64,000 nt of DNA, taken from contig NW_027488590.1 in NCBI RefSeq assembly GCF_050948215.1, forward strand, positions 630,001 to 694,000, read 5' to 3'. The translations under genes and the position numbers were made by a program. Each line of letters begins with the position of its first letter. The first letter of the stretch is position 1. The stretch is from Halictus rubicundus. Its lineage: Eukaryota; Arthropoda; Insecta; Hymenoptera; Halictidae. Below the pieces are notes generated by a model that was given only the letters and a program-made list of their open reading frames with translations, did not search any database and was not told the origin of the DNA. Below, one piece after another: positions 31,023 to 45,100 of the stretch.

Positions 31023-34000
31023 TAAGCAAGCGATCGCTAGTGTTGATCTCAACATTATTACAAATAGTTCAAGAAATCTTGTCAGGGTAGTATACAAAAA
31101 TAGCAGACAATTTGAAACTATTGAATGATTTTAAATAATGTACTCAAGATAAGTGGGAAGAATTTATCCAGAAAAGTATTAAAAAATTATATAAATCTTC
31201 ACCCAACAGAACCACTCCTGTCATTAAATATAAAAAAAGCGCAACAAAATATTAAATACACAATATCATTCACTTTGTAGATATTTTAAGTTTCTATACA
31301 CGTGTGCTATCATTTTGTTCCGCCAGATATTGGCAAAAATGTTATTTTTGTCAAATAAAACTAAACAGGTTGGTAAAACCCAAATTGATTTTACTTATTC
31401 AATATATGTTATTAAACGTATCTTGAAATAGTCTATGGAAACAAATTTCAGTTGTAAAGTGAAAATAAATTAAAATCATGTATTGGGATTTGGGGTATAA
31501 ATATAGGAGACGAAGTATTTGATAAGTTAGTTTTCTTTTATTATCCTGTAATATAAGATACATTGTTCGACAAACGATTATACAGACGTATAGTACTCAG
31601 CAATTTGTTTTTTTTTTTTTTGGAGTATTTACAATGACGCCGATTGCGCTCCCATATCGTTTACTTCCTTAACTATTTACAAATTATTAATTGATGTTTA
31701 TATTTCTTACACGATACCAACTGGAAACACTGCTTCATAGGTTCCAAATAGTATTCTTCCTCTCTGTTTTATTCGCTTTCACACATACTTCTGTCAATGT
31801 ACATATACCGCCGTTACAAAAATTGGGCGCTGATATAAGCGATTTAATGAAAAAGTGTGGGAGACGTTCCAATGTGTTTCATACACCACGATTTTCGCAA
31901 AAAATCTGAAGACTAAATGATACGTACAAAGATAACGGATGAAAGGAGAAATTTTCATAAGTGAACGAAACTGCATAACTTGATGATAAATAAATAAATC
32001 TTACGTATAAGTATGTATGGCACTCGGCCTCCATTTTCCACGAAACTCATTTTGATCGACGATCCGCGGCAAGTTTGAAAGAAATATTTGTTATCGTATT
32101 TTTATTCTTTCGGTATGTCGTTTGCCATTCTTTTAAACTCGTTCGATTTGTACAAATATGTGAGATGATTTATTAATGAAAGTGAGGGTATGGGGGAACT
32201 GTGAACATTATTATTGTTATCGTTCTTAGCCTAACGTTCTTAGGATCGGCGTATTTCTCCATTCAAACGTTTGGTATTTTAAGTTAATGTAATAAAATTC
32301 AAATGCGACTGTGCAAATGCTACAGTGCTTTTATAATAAAAACGACAATTCATAAAATATATTTATATGTGTACAATTTAACATTATGTCAGTGAGTACT
32401 TGGCTTCTCTCCCTCTTTTTTAATAGACTGTTATGAACATTTTGTTGTACATAATCGAATGCGTCAAAAAGTGTAAAAGTGATGTTTATATAAATTTATA
32501 AAATTAGGAGCATTTGCTTGTTAATTTCCATTTCGAAATTTCCACACTTTTATACAACAATATGATTGTGTAATAGATGCCCAATCGTTTGCGTATTTAA
32601 TATTAATTTCTATAATTTCGAACGAAATGATAATTATGCTCACTGTCATCATCGTGTAAAATATTAACATCAGTTTCTATTAATCATACACGTGCGTACA
32701 TTACACAAATAAACAAAACGGTACTAAAAATTAATGGATTGTTTGTGAAATAGACTTTAACAACGATGTAAATAAACTTTAATGCTATTGTTAATACCAT
32801 TTAATTCGAGACATTGATCCTCCTGTACAAAGATTTACATTCAATGGAACGAGTAATATAGTGAATTCTATGAAGTGCATAAAAGTGTTCTTTCGGAATG
32901 TCGATAAACCATGATCAGTCTATAAGAAACTTTGATAGCACGTGTTTATGTGAGTCCTTACAGCTTTTGTTTAGACGAAAATGTTTCCAAAGTGAAAATA
33001 GAAATTTAGTCCTAATGTATCGATAACGTTTCTCTAACATTAAATATTACGTTATGTATCGTTCATATTATACAACGTTCAATCTTATATACAAGGTATT
33101 ACAGAAGAGTTCGGCAACGTTTCATCTCGTTATGAGTATCAATGTCTGTCTACGACCCGTTAATAATGTTTTCCATCTGGCAATCATTTACCAATTAATA
33201 ATACGTGCTTATCCTCGAGTGCTTACAATTAGTTACATTCGGCAGAATGTCGAGTCGAGTTTGAGTACAGTATGTACGCCGCGATATCTTATAGAATTCG
33301 CCGCATCGGAAGGACGGTAGAAGCAAATCCCTCCAATTCGATAACTGTGCAAATTGAACGGGCAGAAAGTTATTTGTATCATTTCTCTTTCCTTCAAACA
33401 TCCTTTCCGTCTAACACCTCATTCGCACCTTCGCTTGAGCAATGGACACACATTTTCTTTTGCATTTTTTTAGTTTTAGATTATAAAAGAATATTGAACA
33501 TCAGTGGCCGTTTTTCTAGACAAAACAAAACTGAATAATCTAGAACAGAGCCGGGGAACCGACCGCCCAGAGCCGCCAGATCAGGGCAGTTGACTCGAAT
33601 TGAGGGGAAACATGTACCTTGTCTCTGCCAGTACCGGATCACAACAGATTATTACAACGGATTACAGTGGCAGAAGCGTGGGGTAATAGCGTCGTAGAAG
33701 GGGAAGGGTAGAGTGGAGGACAAGTCTTAATCTGGTGACTCTTGACCCACGAGACACACACTGCTTCTTTCCCCTGTTCTCGTTCTCAGTGCTTACCAGC
33801 GTCTTCCACCATTTGACTGGTATCGTATGATAGAAACAGCGTGCGACCCGCGTGCCGCCGCGCCAGTTCCCCGCCTCTGAAGATAAAGTCAAGCTAGGAG
33901 TGGTGCTGAAGAGTGGGAGGACCCGAAAATTAATGGCGGGGGTCATGCAGAAGAAGTTCCCCGGCTATGATTTACGATCTAAAATAAATAAAAATTATAT

Positions 34001-34908
34001 TATCACTAGACTGCGGATCTCAATGCAAAATAAAAATTGTCTGCATCAATTGTCAGAAGTAGTAGCTGTATAGATGTTTCGTCCTTTCTTTAAAAATTCT
34101 AATAAGTTGCAAATGATATGTTGACATTCTTAAATTCTTTCAATGTTTCTACCGTTTTAAATTGCTCCATCTCGATCTTGTCATGAATGCATAACACCCG
34201 TATTGTAATGATCGGGTGTAACAGTAGACATTAAGTTGATGCAATGCAAAACGAAATAATTTAATTTGATTTTCTGACATTCGTGTAGTACAATACCCAA
34301 ACATGAAAAATGACTATAAAGTTTGGTTAAAATTTAAATTAATTTAGATTTGAATGTTCTTCTGAATAAATTCACAGAAACACAAGATATTTAACCAAAA
34401 TTGTATTAAAGTGAATGATATCTCCGGTGGAGTATTAAAATGATTCCCTTTGGAAACTACAAACAGCGCAGTAGATTTATTAACTCGGTAAGGTGGCCAG
34501 ACGAGGTTTAGATTTTCCTGTTTGTTTCGAAAGCGAAAATCTATAAATTAGAATCTGGCTGGACACTTTCTTTGCAAAATTATTGCGTTAAACTTTCACG
34601 GCGGTCGACGAGTGCTTTGAATTTGGTTATATTTCTCTCTCAGGTATAGGGGAAGAAGCTAGAACGTAAGGACGCAAGGTCAAGAGATTTGTGGGAAGAA
34701 AATCTTCAATGGGAATACACGCTGGACCGGAACATGATAATAGTATACGGTCATGAAAAAGATAGTTCTTTTGTGAAAATGGATTCGACGTGTCGGTATT
34801 GTTAACCGCAGTATGCGCTTCTGTAAAATAACATTGGAACTACTTAATCCCGATAATGCTAATAGAAAAATTTTATCAGATTATAAGGGTGATTCAGCTA
34901 ATGAATGT
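31023..34908. other. Long stretch without a recognisable gene
   Basis: AT-rich DNA with only short frames, none resembling a known family. A block at about 33595-33890 has a diverged relative at 61573-61780 (see separate entry). The rest is featureless to my reading. Confidence 0.5.
33595..33890. repeat. Dispersed repeat, copy 1 (relative at 61573)
   Basis: It shares with 61573-61780 the ordered landmarks GAGGGGAAA, TCTCTGC, GTACCGGA, GTGGGGTAATAGCG, GTAGAAGGGGAA, GACAAGTCTT and ATCTGGTGACTCT. Neither copy has a convincing protein. It might be a SINE-like or LTR fragment; I cannot decide which. Confidence 0.5.
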
Positions 34909-35213
34909 GCTCTTTTATCGAGATATAAAGGTCACCTTGAGTTTCTTTAAAGGGTTCTTCCAAGGACTTCTTCAAGGTTCTTCAAAGACTTTCAAGGAAT
35001 TTGAGCATTACTTGCATTAAAAATCATTACTAGAGAAATAATATCTATCTATCTCTAATCTATATCTATCTATTTATCTCAGTAACTATTCATTTTTCAT
35101 CCCACATACACTTATAGTTTTGTTTATTTAGGATTCATTTCTCCCTTTGACCAGAAGATTACCCTTCACGATAAAGAAACTCGAAGGTGACCTTTATTTC
35201 TTGATAAAAGAGC
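34909..35213. mobile_element. Small inverted-repeat element (MITE)
   Basis: The ends read GCTCTTTTATCGAGATATAA at the left and the complement of the right end, GCTCTTTTATCAAGAAATAA. The match continues through AAGGTCACCTTGAGTTTCTT. The interior of about 200 bases has CTATCTAT repeats near 35045-35080. It is non-coding. Confidence 0.65.
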
Positions 35214-36659
35214 AAAACGGAAAACAACTAATTATTCTACTCTTGATAGTATACAACTTTCATTTGAACCATTTTTTCATATACCAAATAGTTTACATAT
35301 AATTTAGGTGGCACACTTAGTTGAATCCTGTATAGCTTTTAAAAGAAAACTTGCCGATACATACTTACATAAGATTACTTGTTGCTGTTCAATATGAATT
35401 TTTTGTATTTCACAGAAAACGAATTTTGTTATACTATATACTATATGTATACCAGAGTGAAGAAGGATAAAGGCACAGTTTTTTATCTTTGAAGAAATAT
35501 TAACAACTTCAAGTGAGGCAATACGGAATAGCAATTGTAAGATAAAATAAATATAGATGTTAGATATTGTGACCAAATCGTTCGAGTAACCCCATGAAGA
35601 AAGGAGCTGCATGTAAAATAAGTTAAGAATGATTCTACGCAACATACAGAAAGATATATACGTGTATTCACATATATGCCATATTTTCATACGGAGATTA
35701 ATTTTCAAATCAGTAACTATCAAAAATTTGACTAATGGACATGTATTGGTGCTTATAATAAGTAGAAATACTATACAATAAATAATTCTTTTAGATAGAC
35801 CTTACTTAATAATACACATATCTACCCGTTTAAAATCTAAACTTAATTTTTTTTATATTTCAAAATATGGAAAAATTTAATTCTAAAACTATTTCTAACG
35901 TTCAATTATCAGCATAGATTTAAAAACTGCCATTTGCAATACCTTCGGTGATTTCATTGATAAACAAATTAAGTAAAGAGTGTTTAAGATAGAATGTTTG
36001 GTGTGTTCGTATACATTTGAAAAAGTAATGATTGAATTTTATTATTTTAAATTTATTAGGTATAAGATTTGTTAACTACCTTAATATTTTATTAACGGTA
36101 TGCACTTGTGATCTTGTTTCAATTTCATTGTGCAAATTGGTATACTCAAGGCATAACAAGTTTACAGATTGGAAAACTCTAGACAGAATTTTATCGCTAC
36201 CTGCTCCAATGTTCGTGTCAAGTGACTCGACATAGTTAAGTTGTGTACCGACACTGATAGGGATATTTCATATATTAATATAATGTGCATATTTAAAGTC
36301 AAATAAGTTGCTATCGTCACTGTACACAATATCAAGCTAAAGTACTTAGCACAAGTACATTAGTATAGATTGATTATCCACTTGGGAATTATTAAAGTTT
36401 AATACTGAGCCGAGAGAGGAGATATTATTGAAACTGCGAATGTAGTTCCAAAATTATGTAGGTCTGCTGTGGATTGTTAGTTCAGGTTTGTGAACGTGTG
36501 TCAGGCAGAGTTTAGTGAATATAGATTTACGCTAATTTTAACAGAACCAAATCACGGAAAAAGATATTTGTTTAATCAACGATATTGATTTAGAGAGGAA
36601 CCGACTAAGATAAAAGGACATAGATCGTGTGTTATAAAGGAACACTGTTATTAGTTATA
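35214..36659. other. Stretch without a gene
   Basis: AT-rich DNA with short frames only. I see no domain, repeat or RNA gene. Confidence 0.4.
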
Positions 36660-37002
36660 CAGGGTGTCCCAATAATATTGTACTTCCCCGTAAGGGGTGA
36701 TTTCCAAGCTCATTTGAAGTGACTTTTTCCTTTGAGAAAATCGTCTCCGCGGTTTTGTTAAGGAGTTATTACCGAAAAACACGAACCAATCAGAGCGTGG
36801 CTACAGTGGACAGATTACAACTCGGCCAATGCTAACGCCACACTCAACGTGAGGCGCTGTAACCGCGTTCTTATTGGTACGTGTTTTTCGTTAATAATTC
36901 TTTAACAAAGCCACGGAAAACATTTCCACACAAGAAAAAGTTACATCAAATGACCTCGGGAATCACCTCTTTCAAGGAAGTACAACATTTTTGGGACACC
37001 GT
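36660..37002. mobile_element. mariner-type MITE
   Basis: The left end reads CAGGGTGTCCCAATAATATT. The right end is its inverted relative (AATGTTGTACTTCC-type text ending GGGACACCGT). TA lies outside both ends (36658-36659 and 37003-37004). The arms stay similar inward for about 150 bases, including CCAATCAGAGCG versus CGTTCTTATTGG. There is no transposase. Confidence 0.75.
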
Positions 37003-37018
37003 TATAATCGAAGTATAG

Positions 37019-37539
37019 TGTAGCGGTACGAGATTCGCATCGCAAGATGTTAGAGTTGACCGCCTGCAGATGTTAGGGTCTAAGGTAATAAAACCTACCT
37101 TGACTTTTGCAGGATGGCAGAAATTATTTTATTTCCGAATGACTTTACGGGTGTAGAAAATTTAACTACCCCATCATAAACGTTGCCAGCCGAGTACCGC
37201 TGGGCCTGTCCGACCGCGCGGCACGCGCGGTCCCGACAAGACCTTTTTTCCAAACATTTGGCGACCACCTTTGCCAGTGACCATAAACAACAGATGCGGG
37301 ATTTCCTACCCCCGCGAAGCATAGCTCCGCCTTCCTATCTTCGGAAAGGTAACGCCTTTCCGAAGATCAGGATATAAAGGGAGGAAATCCAGAAAATCTA
37401 CTTCTTGTACCTCTTGCACTTCTCGCGCTTCGTGTCTACGTACTTTGTCTGTCGGTCTCATTGTACATTGAACACGCGATTAAATAAACAGACTATCCTG
37501 TTAAATAAACTGACTCTGTTTTGTGGTAACATAACTACA
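37019..37539 (+). repeat. Solo LTR, 521 bp
   Basis: It begins TGTAGCGGTACGAG and ends CATAACTACA. It is flanked by the 4-bp duplication ATAG (37015-37018 and 37540-37543), the size usual for Gypsy elements. A TATA box (GGATATAAAGGGAGG) lies near 37371, and AATAAACAGAC and AATAAACTGAC lie near the 3' end, consistent with U3-R-U5 order on the plus strand. Confidence 0.8.
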
Positions 37540-37679
37540 ATAGTATCAGATGCATACTTGTTTGGCGATTGAAGTAAGAAACAGACTGATATCTTTTTAA
37601 AAAGGCTTACAGTTTTCTATGTCGAAGTTGTAACAAAATATACTTAAGCAATGCTATTCGAACAATTAACCCTTTCGGT

Positions 37680-38932
37680 ACGAGCGCTCTGTCGCCGTGA
37701 CACTCCGGCTGTACGAAGCGAAGCACACTGCGGGACAAATGGCCTATTTTTGGGCAGTTCTCTAAATTTGGTCATTAATGTATATATAAAGGTAATTCTT
37801 CACAGAAAATGAAATTTACCAATATAATTAATAGGTTTAAGAAGAAATTAACAATTTTTATTGAAATAAATGTATTTATAAAAACTAAAAAATTAAAATA
37901 AATAAATAAATAAATTAACCATACGTAAAGTTAATAATAAGAAACTTAAACAAATTATAATAGTAGTAAACAAAATTAACAAACTTAACAAATCGCTACT
38001 CGCTATCCGACTCATTCTCAGTACTTTAAATGTGATCATAAAATAAAACATATATTAAAAACAAATTCAGAATGCGTAAAAATGATTATTATTTGATTAT
38101 TAATAATAATTCGTGATATACACGAATATTGAATTTTTCTATAAAAGTAAATTCCGCACTGTGAATGTGGCGGATAAATGGCAAAATTTTCGACAAAAAT
38201 CCAAATTTGTTTGGAAACAGAAAATTAAATTTAACAATACAACTAATATATTTAAAAAGAAAATTAAAAAATTTTCCACAATAGATCCTAAGCAAACAAA
38301 ACTATAACAAGTAATATATCCGAATAAGAATCTCAGGATGTATTTTGCCGTTTTTGTTATATGTTAATTTGAAGTTTTATATGCAATTAATAAATAGAAC
38401 CACCGTTGAAAATTTATACAAGTTTAATGTACATGTAATGGTAATTATTCACAAAAAATGAAATTTAACAATAAAATTAATGAATTAAAAAAAAAAATTA
38501 ACAATATGTATGTATAAAATTGATTGTTAAATGATTGTTCAATGATTAATAATATCAATTTCCTCCTAATATGTAATTTGCCAAAGGAATTTATCGTACA
38601 TCGTGATATGCACGTGTAGTGAGATACATATGTATATCCCGCTTGTCCACACTGTGCGCCGCTCCGAAAATGCACACATAGCGCGTGGTCAGTTGTCTTT
38701 TGTATGAAGATTTTCCTAAACGTTAAATAAGAACTGTGTTTAATTAAACAATGTTTCCTCTAACAAGTGGCGTTTATAGTTTTAATATTAAAAGGCATTT
38801 ATATAAAATCCGCCATTATAGATGGCGCTCGTGTATACAGGCTGTCACATGGATGCCGGATATATCCGACGCTCGTACACACACAGGTCATCAGATGGAT
38901 GCCGGATATATCCGGCATTCTTGCCGAAAGGG
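37680..38932. mobile_element. Non-autonomous piggyBac-like element
   Basis: The ends are inverted (CCCTTTCGG at the left, CCGAAAGGG at the right) and TTAA lies outside both (37676-37679 and 38933-38936), the hallmark of piggyBac insertion. The 1,253-bp interior has no transposase. It contains about three diverged copies of an AT-rich segment with AATGAAATTTAACAATA. Near the right end there are two copies of ATGGATGCCGGATATATCCG. Confidence 0.8.
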
Positions 38933-38936
38933 TTAA

Positions 38937-40143
38937 CAAAAAAGAAGTTAGTTTTAATAATGCACATATATGCCTCATAATTTTATTTTAATTCTTATTG
39001 TGGCCTAATTCCGGGATTTACATATTGTGTTGCAACACCAGAAATTATACTACAAGACGATCAAAGGGTGTACATATTTTTAGCGAAATTAACATTTTTT
39101 TGCAGAGAGTTTTAAACGTAATTTTTGCCAATCTAAGAAGGCAATTCCAAATATCGTTTGACTCAATGGGTACTTGTTGACAATTTTGCAAATTCAAATT
39201 AGAAATACAATTGTTGTAAAACTAAACTTCTTACATCTCTGCAGGTATGAAATTCAAGATATTCGTCATTAATTCTTTTTAATGATGCATATGCTCATAA
39301 ATTTAATTTAATTATTAGACTGCGGATTTTTATGCATTTACGAAAAATTGGCCGAGCGTTAAATAAAACAGTAAAAGATTAGAACAATCTAAGAAGATCG
39401 ATACGTTTTTTTCAATGTATCAAAATTATTAAGGGATGAAATACATTTTATACAATTCCTGCTTCTCATAATCGATGAAGAACATGTTCGTTTTGAATAA
39501 AGTTTCGCAGTCTAGTAATTATTTAATCTTCAGTGTTTCATCTTCCCTTATTCTAGTATGTTAAGATGAAAAATTTTATCAACAGATAAAGCATTCTCTA
39601 AACAGAACATGTAATTTCATAAAATAATTTTTACTTCATATTTATAACAATTTGAAAAAGGGAGATTACTTGTTTGAATAGTAGAATTTTACAACTTCTT
39701 TAAACAAGTTCCGTTGTCAGACCGTATAACGTCTTGAAGCAGCAGAGAAGCGTACGCCATCAATCCTATCGTTAAAACTGAAATAACGTAACGAAGCTTC
39801 TAAAACATATTCCTTACGTTCTGATATCAAATTTTATGCGACGTATAAACGAGTACGTTGGTACTATAAACTTTCCTTTACTGTTTACTTCGATAGCTAT
39901 GTTCGCTTTACTTCCGGACCGTCTGCAGTTTCAAGAATTTTATTGGATACTCTGAATTATTTTGAGGAAAGAATTTTGGTTCACCGAACAAATTCGACGA
40001 AGTTGTCCTTAAAAAGAGTAATCTTAATTGCTTCAGCTTAGATTTAGTTTCACCTTATCCGAAAGACGAATGGTTCCGATTGCTATAGAAAACAAATAAA
40101 GTTCGTTAAACAAATTTCGTTAAAAAAATATTGCAGCAATCTA
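38937..40143. other. Stretch without a gene
   Basis: AT-rich, short frames only. Nothing recognisable. Confidence 0.4.
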
Positions 40144-40749
40144 GCTGGACTACTCATTTTAAAGATAGAAGCCTCTACTTTTGCCATCCATCGTTCATTT
40201 TTATGTAAGATATCTTTGTATGTCACAATCGCTCGTAAACTGAAAATATCTGTGGTCTCCAATATGTTGCAAATTGAAACGTCTGAAAAAACATTGACAA
40301 ATTGTTCCCGCTACTGAAACCGCTGTAGATTTAAAGATTGAAGTTTCCTCTTTACAACGAATGCTTAAACCTTGATTTACGATTTTTTTCTAGCCGATTT
40401 ACTGAAATTCGAATGGAAGGTCTATTGCCATCTCTGCAATAATACAAGGAACAATATCCTCACACAATGAAACTCGTTACTCATTTTTGTTTTATAAAAG
40501 AGTCAGAAGAAAATCGTAAATTAAGTTTGAAGCAGTCGTTGTATAAGGGAAGATTGAATCTTGAAATCTGTAATCGATTCATTCAGAAAACAAAATTTTT
40601 TATGCTTTTTCAGACTTTTCAATGTATAGCATTTTCGACCAAAAACTCGTCCTCAGTTTTTCACCTCTCATATTATGCACAAGTATCCTAAAAAGAAATG
40701 AATGGTGGTCCGCGAAAGTAGAGGCTTGGAGCTTTAAAATCAGTCCAGG
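40144..40749. mobile_element. MITE with TA flanks
   Basis: The left end CTGGACTACTCATTTTAAAG and the complement of the right end, CTGGACTGATTTTAAAGC, match. They are followed on both sides by AAGCCTCTACTTT and CATTCATTT-type text. TA lies outside both (40142-40143 and 40750-40751). The 606-bp interior holds no transposase. Confidence 0.65.
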
Positions 40750-40846
40750 TATATGTATTGCTGTACTATTTTTTTAAACAAAATAATCCAACTATTGACA
40801 ATTTGTTCATGTACTTTTTTTTACTGTATTTATATAAAATTATGTT

Positions 40847-41357
40847 TGTGGCGACCATGGTGCGTGGGAACGTGGAATTTTCGGACGCGGAAATTCCATC
40901 CTTCTCAAGTGCGTACCATGGGAGGTCGGGTTGAGGGCTTGGTCATTTAAGTGACGATTGCCAGAACCTCGGCTCGACCGTTACAGTACCCTTAAGAGTG
41001 AAGTCCCCGGATGCAATGTGTGGGGGAGGAAACTTTCTCCATGCCCTTGTGGGGGTGGAGAACCTCTCCCAATTTTAACGGTTTTTCGGGGACATTATTT
41101 AACGCGCCTCAGAAACGAGAAGGGCAGAAAGCTTTGGACTCTCGCGGAGAACGATAGCTCCAGAGAGTTTTAGTCTGAGTCACCCGCGACGGTTTTGTTA
41201 TACGCGACGTAGAGTTTCCGTATATTTTGGTCTTCGCATTTTTCTCATGGACTCAAGTTTTCTCGTTGTGTTTTATAGTCTTTATTATTTGTTAATTGTT
41301 AACCAGTTCTCGTGAATAAACTATATTTTTTGTTACCCGTGAAACCATCGCGTCACA
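40847..41357 (+). repeat. Probable solo LTR, about 511 bp
   Basis: It starts TGTGGCGACCATGG and ends ATCGCGTCACA, so the ends TGTGGCG/CGTCACA are imperfect inverted copies. The body is GC-richer than its flanks. GTGAATAAACTATA near 41310 gives a polyadenylation-like signal close to the 3' end. No target duplication was seen, so the exact ends are tentative. Confidence 0.5.
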
Positions 41358-41948
41358 TATCATTTCATTTACCCCACGTCACCTAAATGTTAATCATCGC
41401 ATAAATGGATAAAGAATCAGTACATAAATAAACACGGCCACAACTGTTTCAGAATGACTCTGAATGTACTATATGAGGATTAAGATTGTTTCACAAGTGT
41501 GCCTGTCACAAATCTTTAAACTTAACGAAATCATCGATATGTCCGCTGATTCGTTGTCTCCACTGTTACGAGATTAAAAGGGAAATTACTACTCCTGGTA
41601 GAGTAGTTCCAATCAAAATTAATGTGGGAGCGCGAGCGTTCCCTCTCGAAGGTGTCTCGATGCGACGTTTCGGAACGTTGCGATGGAAAGCTTCGAGAAG
41701 CATGGCGACCGTTACGATCATGGAAAATTCGAGAACTCGGAAAAACAAATAAAATGCTCAGAGGTGCCGGGCCTCGCGGTCTTTTGTCGCCGCACCACGA
41801 GCGTGAGAGGTTGATTGTATCGTTGATCATATTTTCTGGACATTTTATAATAAAATTTTGTTTTATTAAACAAAGTTTTGTTAGCCCATTACCCGTCTCA
41901 ATCCTACATTAATTAGGCGATAACTGAAGCAATTATTTGAATGAATAC
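41358..41948. other. Stretch without a clear gene
   Basis: Overlapping frames of 60-99 codons on both strands at 41486-41912 sit in a somewhat GC-rich patch. They have no recognisable motif. I do not call any of them. Confidence 0.4.
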
Positions 41949-42157
41949 GGTAAGAGACTCAATTACTGTACCTACATTAATCAGACGTATTTTTAAAGCA
42001 TATGTAAGTAATGAATATTAAAAAATATGTATATATCAACTGATTTTAATGGAAAAAATGTAATATTTCTTTTTTATATTCATTATGCTTTAAAAATAAG
42101 TATAATTGATATAGGCGCACAGTAATTCTTACCGTCACAGTAATTGGGTCCCTTACC
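41949..42157. mobile_element. Small inverted-repeat element
   Basis: The ends read GGTAAGAGACTCAATTACTG and, from the right, GGTAAGGGACCCAATTACTG. The arms match further through TATTTTTAAAGCATA. It is non-coding and 209 bp long. Confidence 0.6.
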
Positions 42158-45100
42158 CTGTTCGAAATGAAAAATGATCCTTTCGTAGTTTAAAGAAATA
42201 GAGAAGAACAGTCGGCCATATACAAAGAAAACAATCAGTTTCACTTGAATGTGAACGTTACAGAGAATGATGTAAGCAATGTGATAAATATAGACCACTT
42301 TTAACCCTTATTGCTTCGATTATTTTTTCGTACCACCGAGAAAAAGGAAAACATATTTCTAGATTAAATTTTTATTTTTACTAAAGATGGCCATTTCATT
42401 AGCATTGAGATTTTGTATGTGAATAATGTTTAGAAGAGATGCTCGATTTATTCGGTGGAATACTTTCCGACAGAGGTAGTATAATTGTGACTCACTTATA
42501 AATTGTCGAAATGTCGGCACCTAGAAACGCGTATGGTCTTTCACAATGATATCGAATGAGTGTGAGGAAGTTTGCTCGGTTAGCTGGGTTGAATCGGTGG
42601 CTGGATGGGCTGGTGCAAGTACCAAAGTAAAGTTTGGCTTGGTTACCGTCCGTGATCCTCCATCGAATCACCAACGGAGTGATAACGATAACTCTAGCAA
42701 CTGCTCAAGCTAATATCGATTGTTATTAAACGCCGCCGTACGAAATTCGCTTGCCAATTTTGCTGCACAGTCGAAACCAATGGCCCGATGCTAGGCGATC
42801 CAAAGATTGGGACTGTGTCGATTGTTTTATCGGTCACTCGTTTCTTCTTCTCCTCCTTTCCAATGCGAAAAGATCTCAGCATTTCATTCGCTTACATCTT
42901 ATGATATGTTACAAGAAACAGAAAAAGGTCACTTCTAAGTCACCACTACACACTATGTTTTTTCGTCGGACGTACCGAGCAGATGCCACACACTATTTTC
43001 AGGATTGCAGAATAATCGTTTATCCTTTATTGTAGGCTCGTTGGAATTAACTCTCCTTTTGCAGATTAATCGTGCAACATACATAGCTGGTATTTAAGTT
43101 TGGCGTAGTTTAAGTGACGTAGCGCATTTTACCATACTATGTTACCGTCATCAAGGTAATCTTAGCAATCTATTGCAGTATGAATTTTGGATGACTAAAA
43201 AGTTTGCTTGTTAGTAGGAAAATGCCAGAATGTTGAGCACATATTACCTCAATAATTTTGCCGTGTGTCATAAGATTGATCGATTATAAGTAAAATGTTG
43301 ATAAATTACTGTTTGTATTACGTGCACTGTGTTTTTATTGGATTTCCTCGTAGCTAAAATATTAGAAATTAATCGAATATTCTTCGATTTGTAAAAGTAA
43401 TATTTTAAAAGTTACCGGCAAGGAGAAGGAAGGAAAACAATTGCATTGTTATAATTTAGCAAAAAGTATTACGCGAGTGTTCTGCAATTTATGCGATCTG
43501 CATTGTACTCGACGAGGACAACAGTATTTTACAGCTAACTGTAACAGACTATACATTACGCACTCCATAATCTCATAGTCTATGACAAATATCAATATTA
43601 AACAATATGGGTAGTTTCATACGCAACACTCTTAAAGATTAGTGCTTATCTTGTAACAGTACTTTAGTTATTGTTCTTGAGCACAGTAGTGGAATGTGAT
43701 TTCATTTGTCACAGATAATTTCTGCGTCTAGTCGTTGGCTCGGTGGAATATTTATACTAGGAGTGATCGATTCCATTCTCATAATTGTTATTTGATTATC
43801 GATCACGGTATTGTGGGCAACCTGCGAACTTATAGTACAAACAATTTGTTAAAAGTATTATAGAATATAAAAACTTTCGAGTAAAAATCGATAATAATGG
43901 TAGATATGTACAAAAGTTAAAGTTTCCTTGAAAAATTGAACTTTTACAGATTACGGGTATAAAAGCTTACCGAATTCCCTTCCTCGTAGAAAATTCATCC
44001 GTTACGGTATTAGATTTATCAGCGCTTATACGTTAAAATTCGTACAGGTAACAGTTTTTGTTTACGGCAGTGGTGGAGAATATTTCAATCAAATCGTTTG
44101 TACGTGAACAATCGTTTAATGCGTAGAACATGAGAAACACTGGTACATGTGTATACGCATGCACATACGTATTTTATTACATAGAAACGTTCCATCTCAC
44201 GGACTAGACACAGAAATTAATACAGTTATATTACAAGTAAGAATGTTTTTATTTTGCGAATGTTTAAATATGGAGTTACAAGGTTTATCTGTGTGGGGAT
44301 GTAATGTAAAAACATTGAGTCCGTTTCAATGTAAGTTGGTATGTCATTTCCGAGTGCCGAATAGAAACAACTATGCAGCTGCTGAACTCACATTAAAAAG
44401 AAAATCGTTCGATATTGTTATATCAGCGATATTGTTATATCACTTTTATATCAGCAGTTAGAAAATATTTCATTTGATTTCTCATGTCGTCATTCATTTT
44501 CAAAACTGATGTACAGTAACAAAGTTCGTTAAGAGCAATCTTGAATTAACGTAGAAACGTTTGTAGACAGTTCTCGAAATTCGTGGAACATTTAGGATAC
44601 ACTTCGTGCACCTTCAAGACATCCTACTTGCTGCTAGAACTTCTACGGTACCATTACCGGACTTATCAAACATGGTGCCGATGAGTATACTAGCTCTATA
44701 TGCTTAAGCTTGAGCTCGGTTTACACGGATATCGCCATTTCGTTTGGTTGACTGAAACAAATGAACTTGGCTGCTATATGTTTTCGATATACCAATTGAT
44801 CGGTGTAATTGGTGGTACAACTGAAAAGTGGGCGATTCTACGTAATAAAATAAGTCGAAAATGTAGAATAAAATTTGTTCACACGAGGCTTTGTATTCGA
44901 GAAAATTGTCTTTGAAAACCCGTAAAGTCCGCGCGCCTAGCATTTGCAGAGAGTAGAATCGGTCGGTCGTGAACAGACCTGTCACATGATACCTATTCAA
45001 CAGAATATGACATAATTTCATTCTACATTTCCCACTTATTTTTTAAATGTGGAATCACCCCTTTTCTTATCGTAACACAAAAGTTGAAAAGTAATTGTAA

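Noticed and set aside
41486..41912. Overlapping frames of 60-99 codons on both strands
   Set aside because: None shows a domain, a plausible start context or splice signals, and the frames contradict one another.
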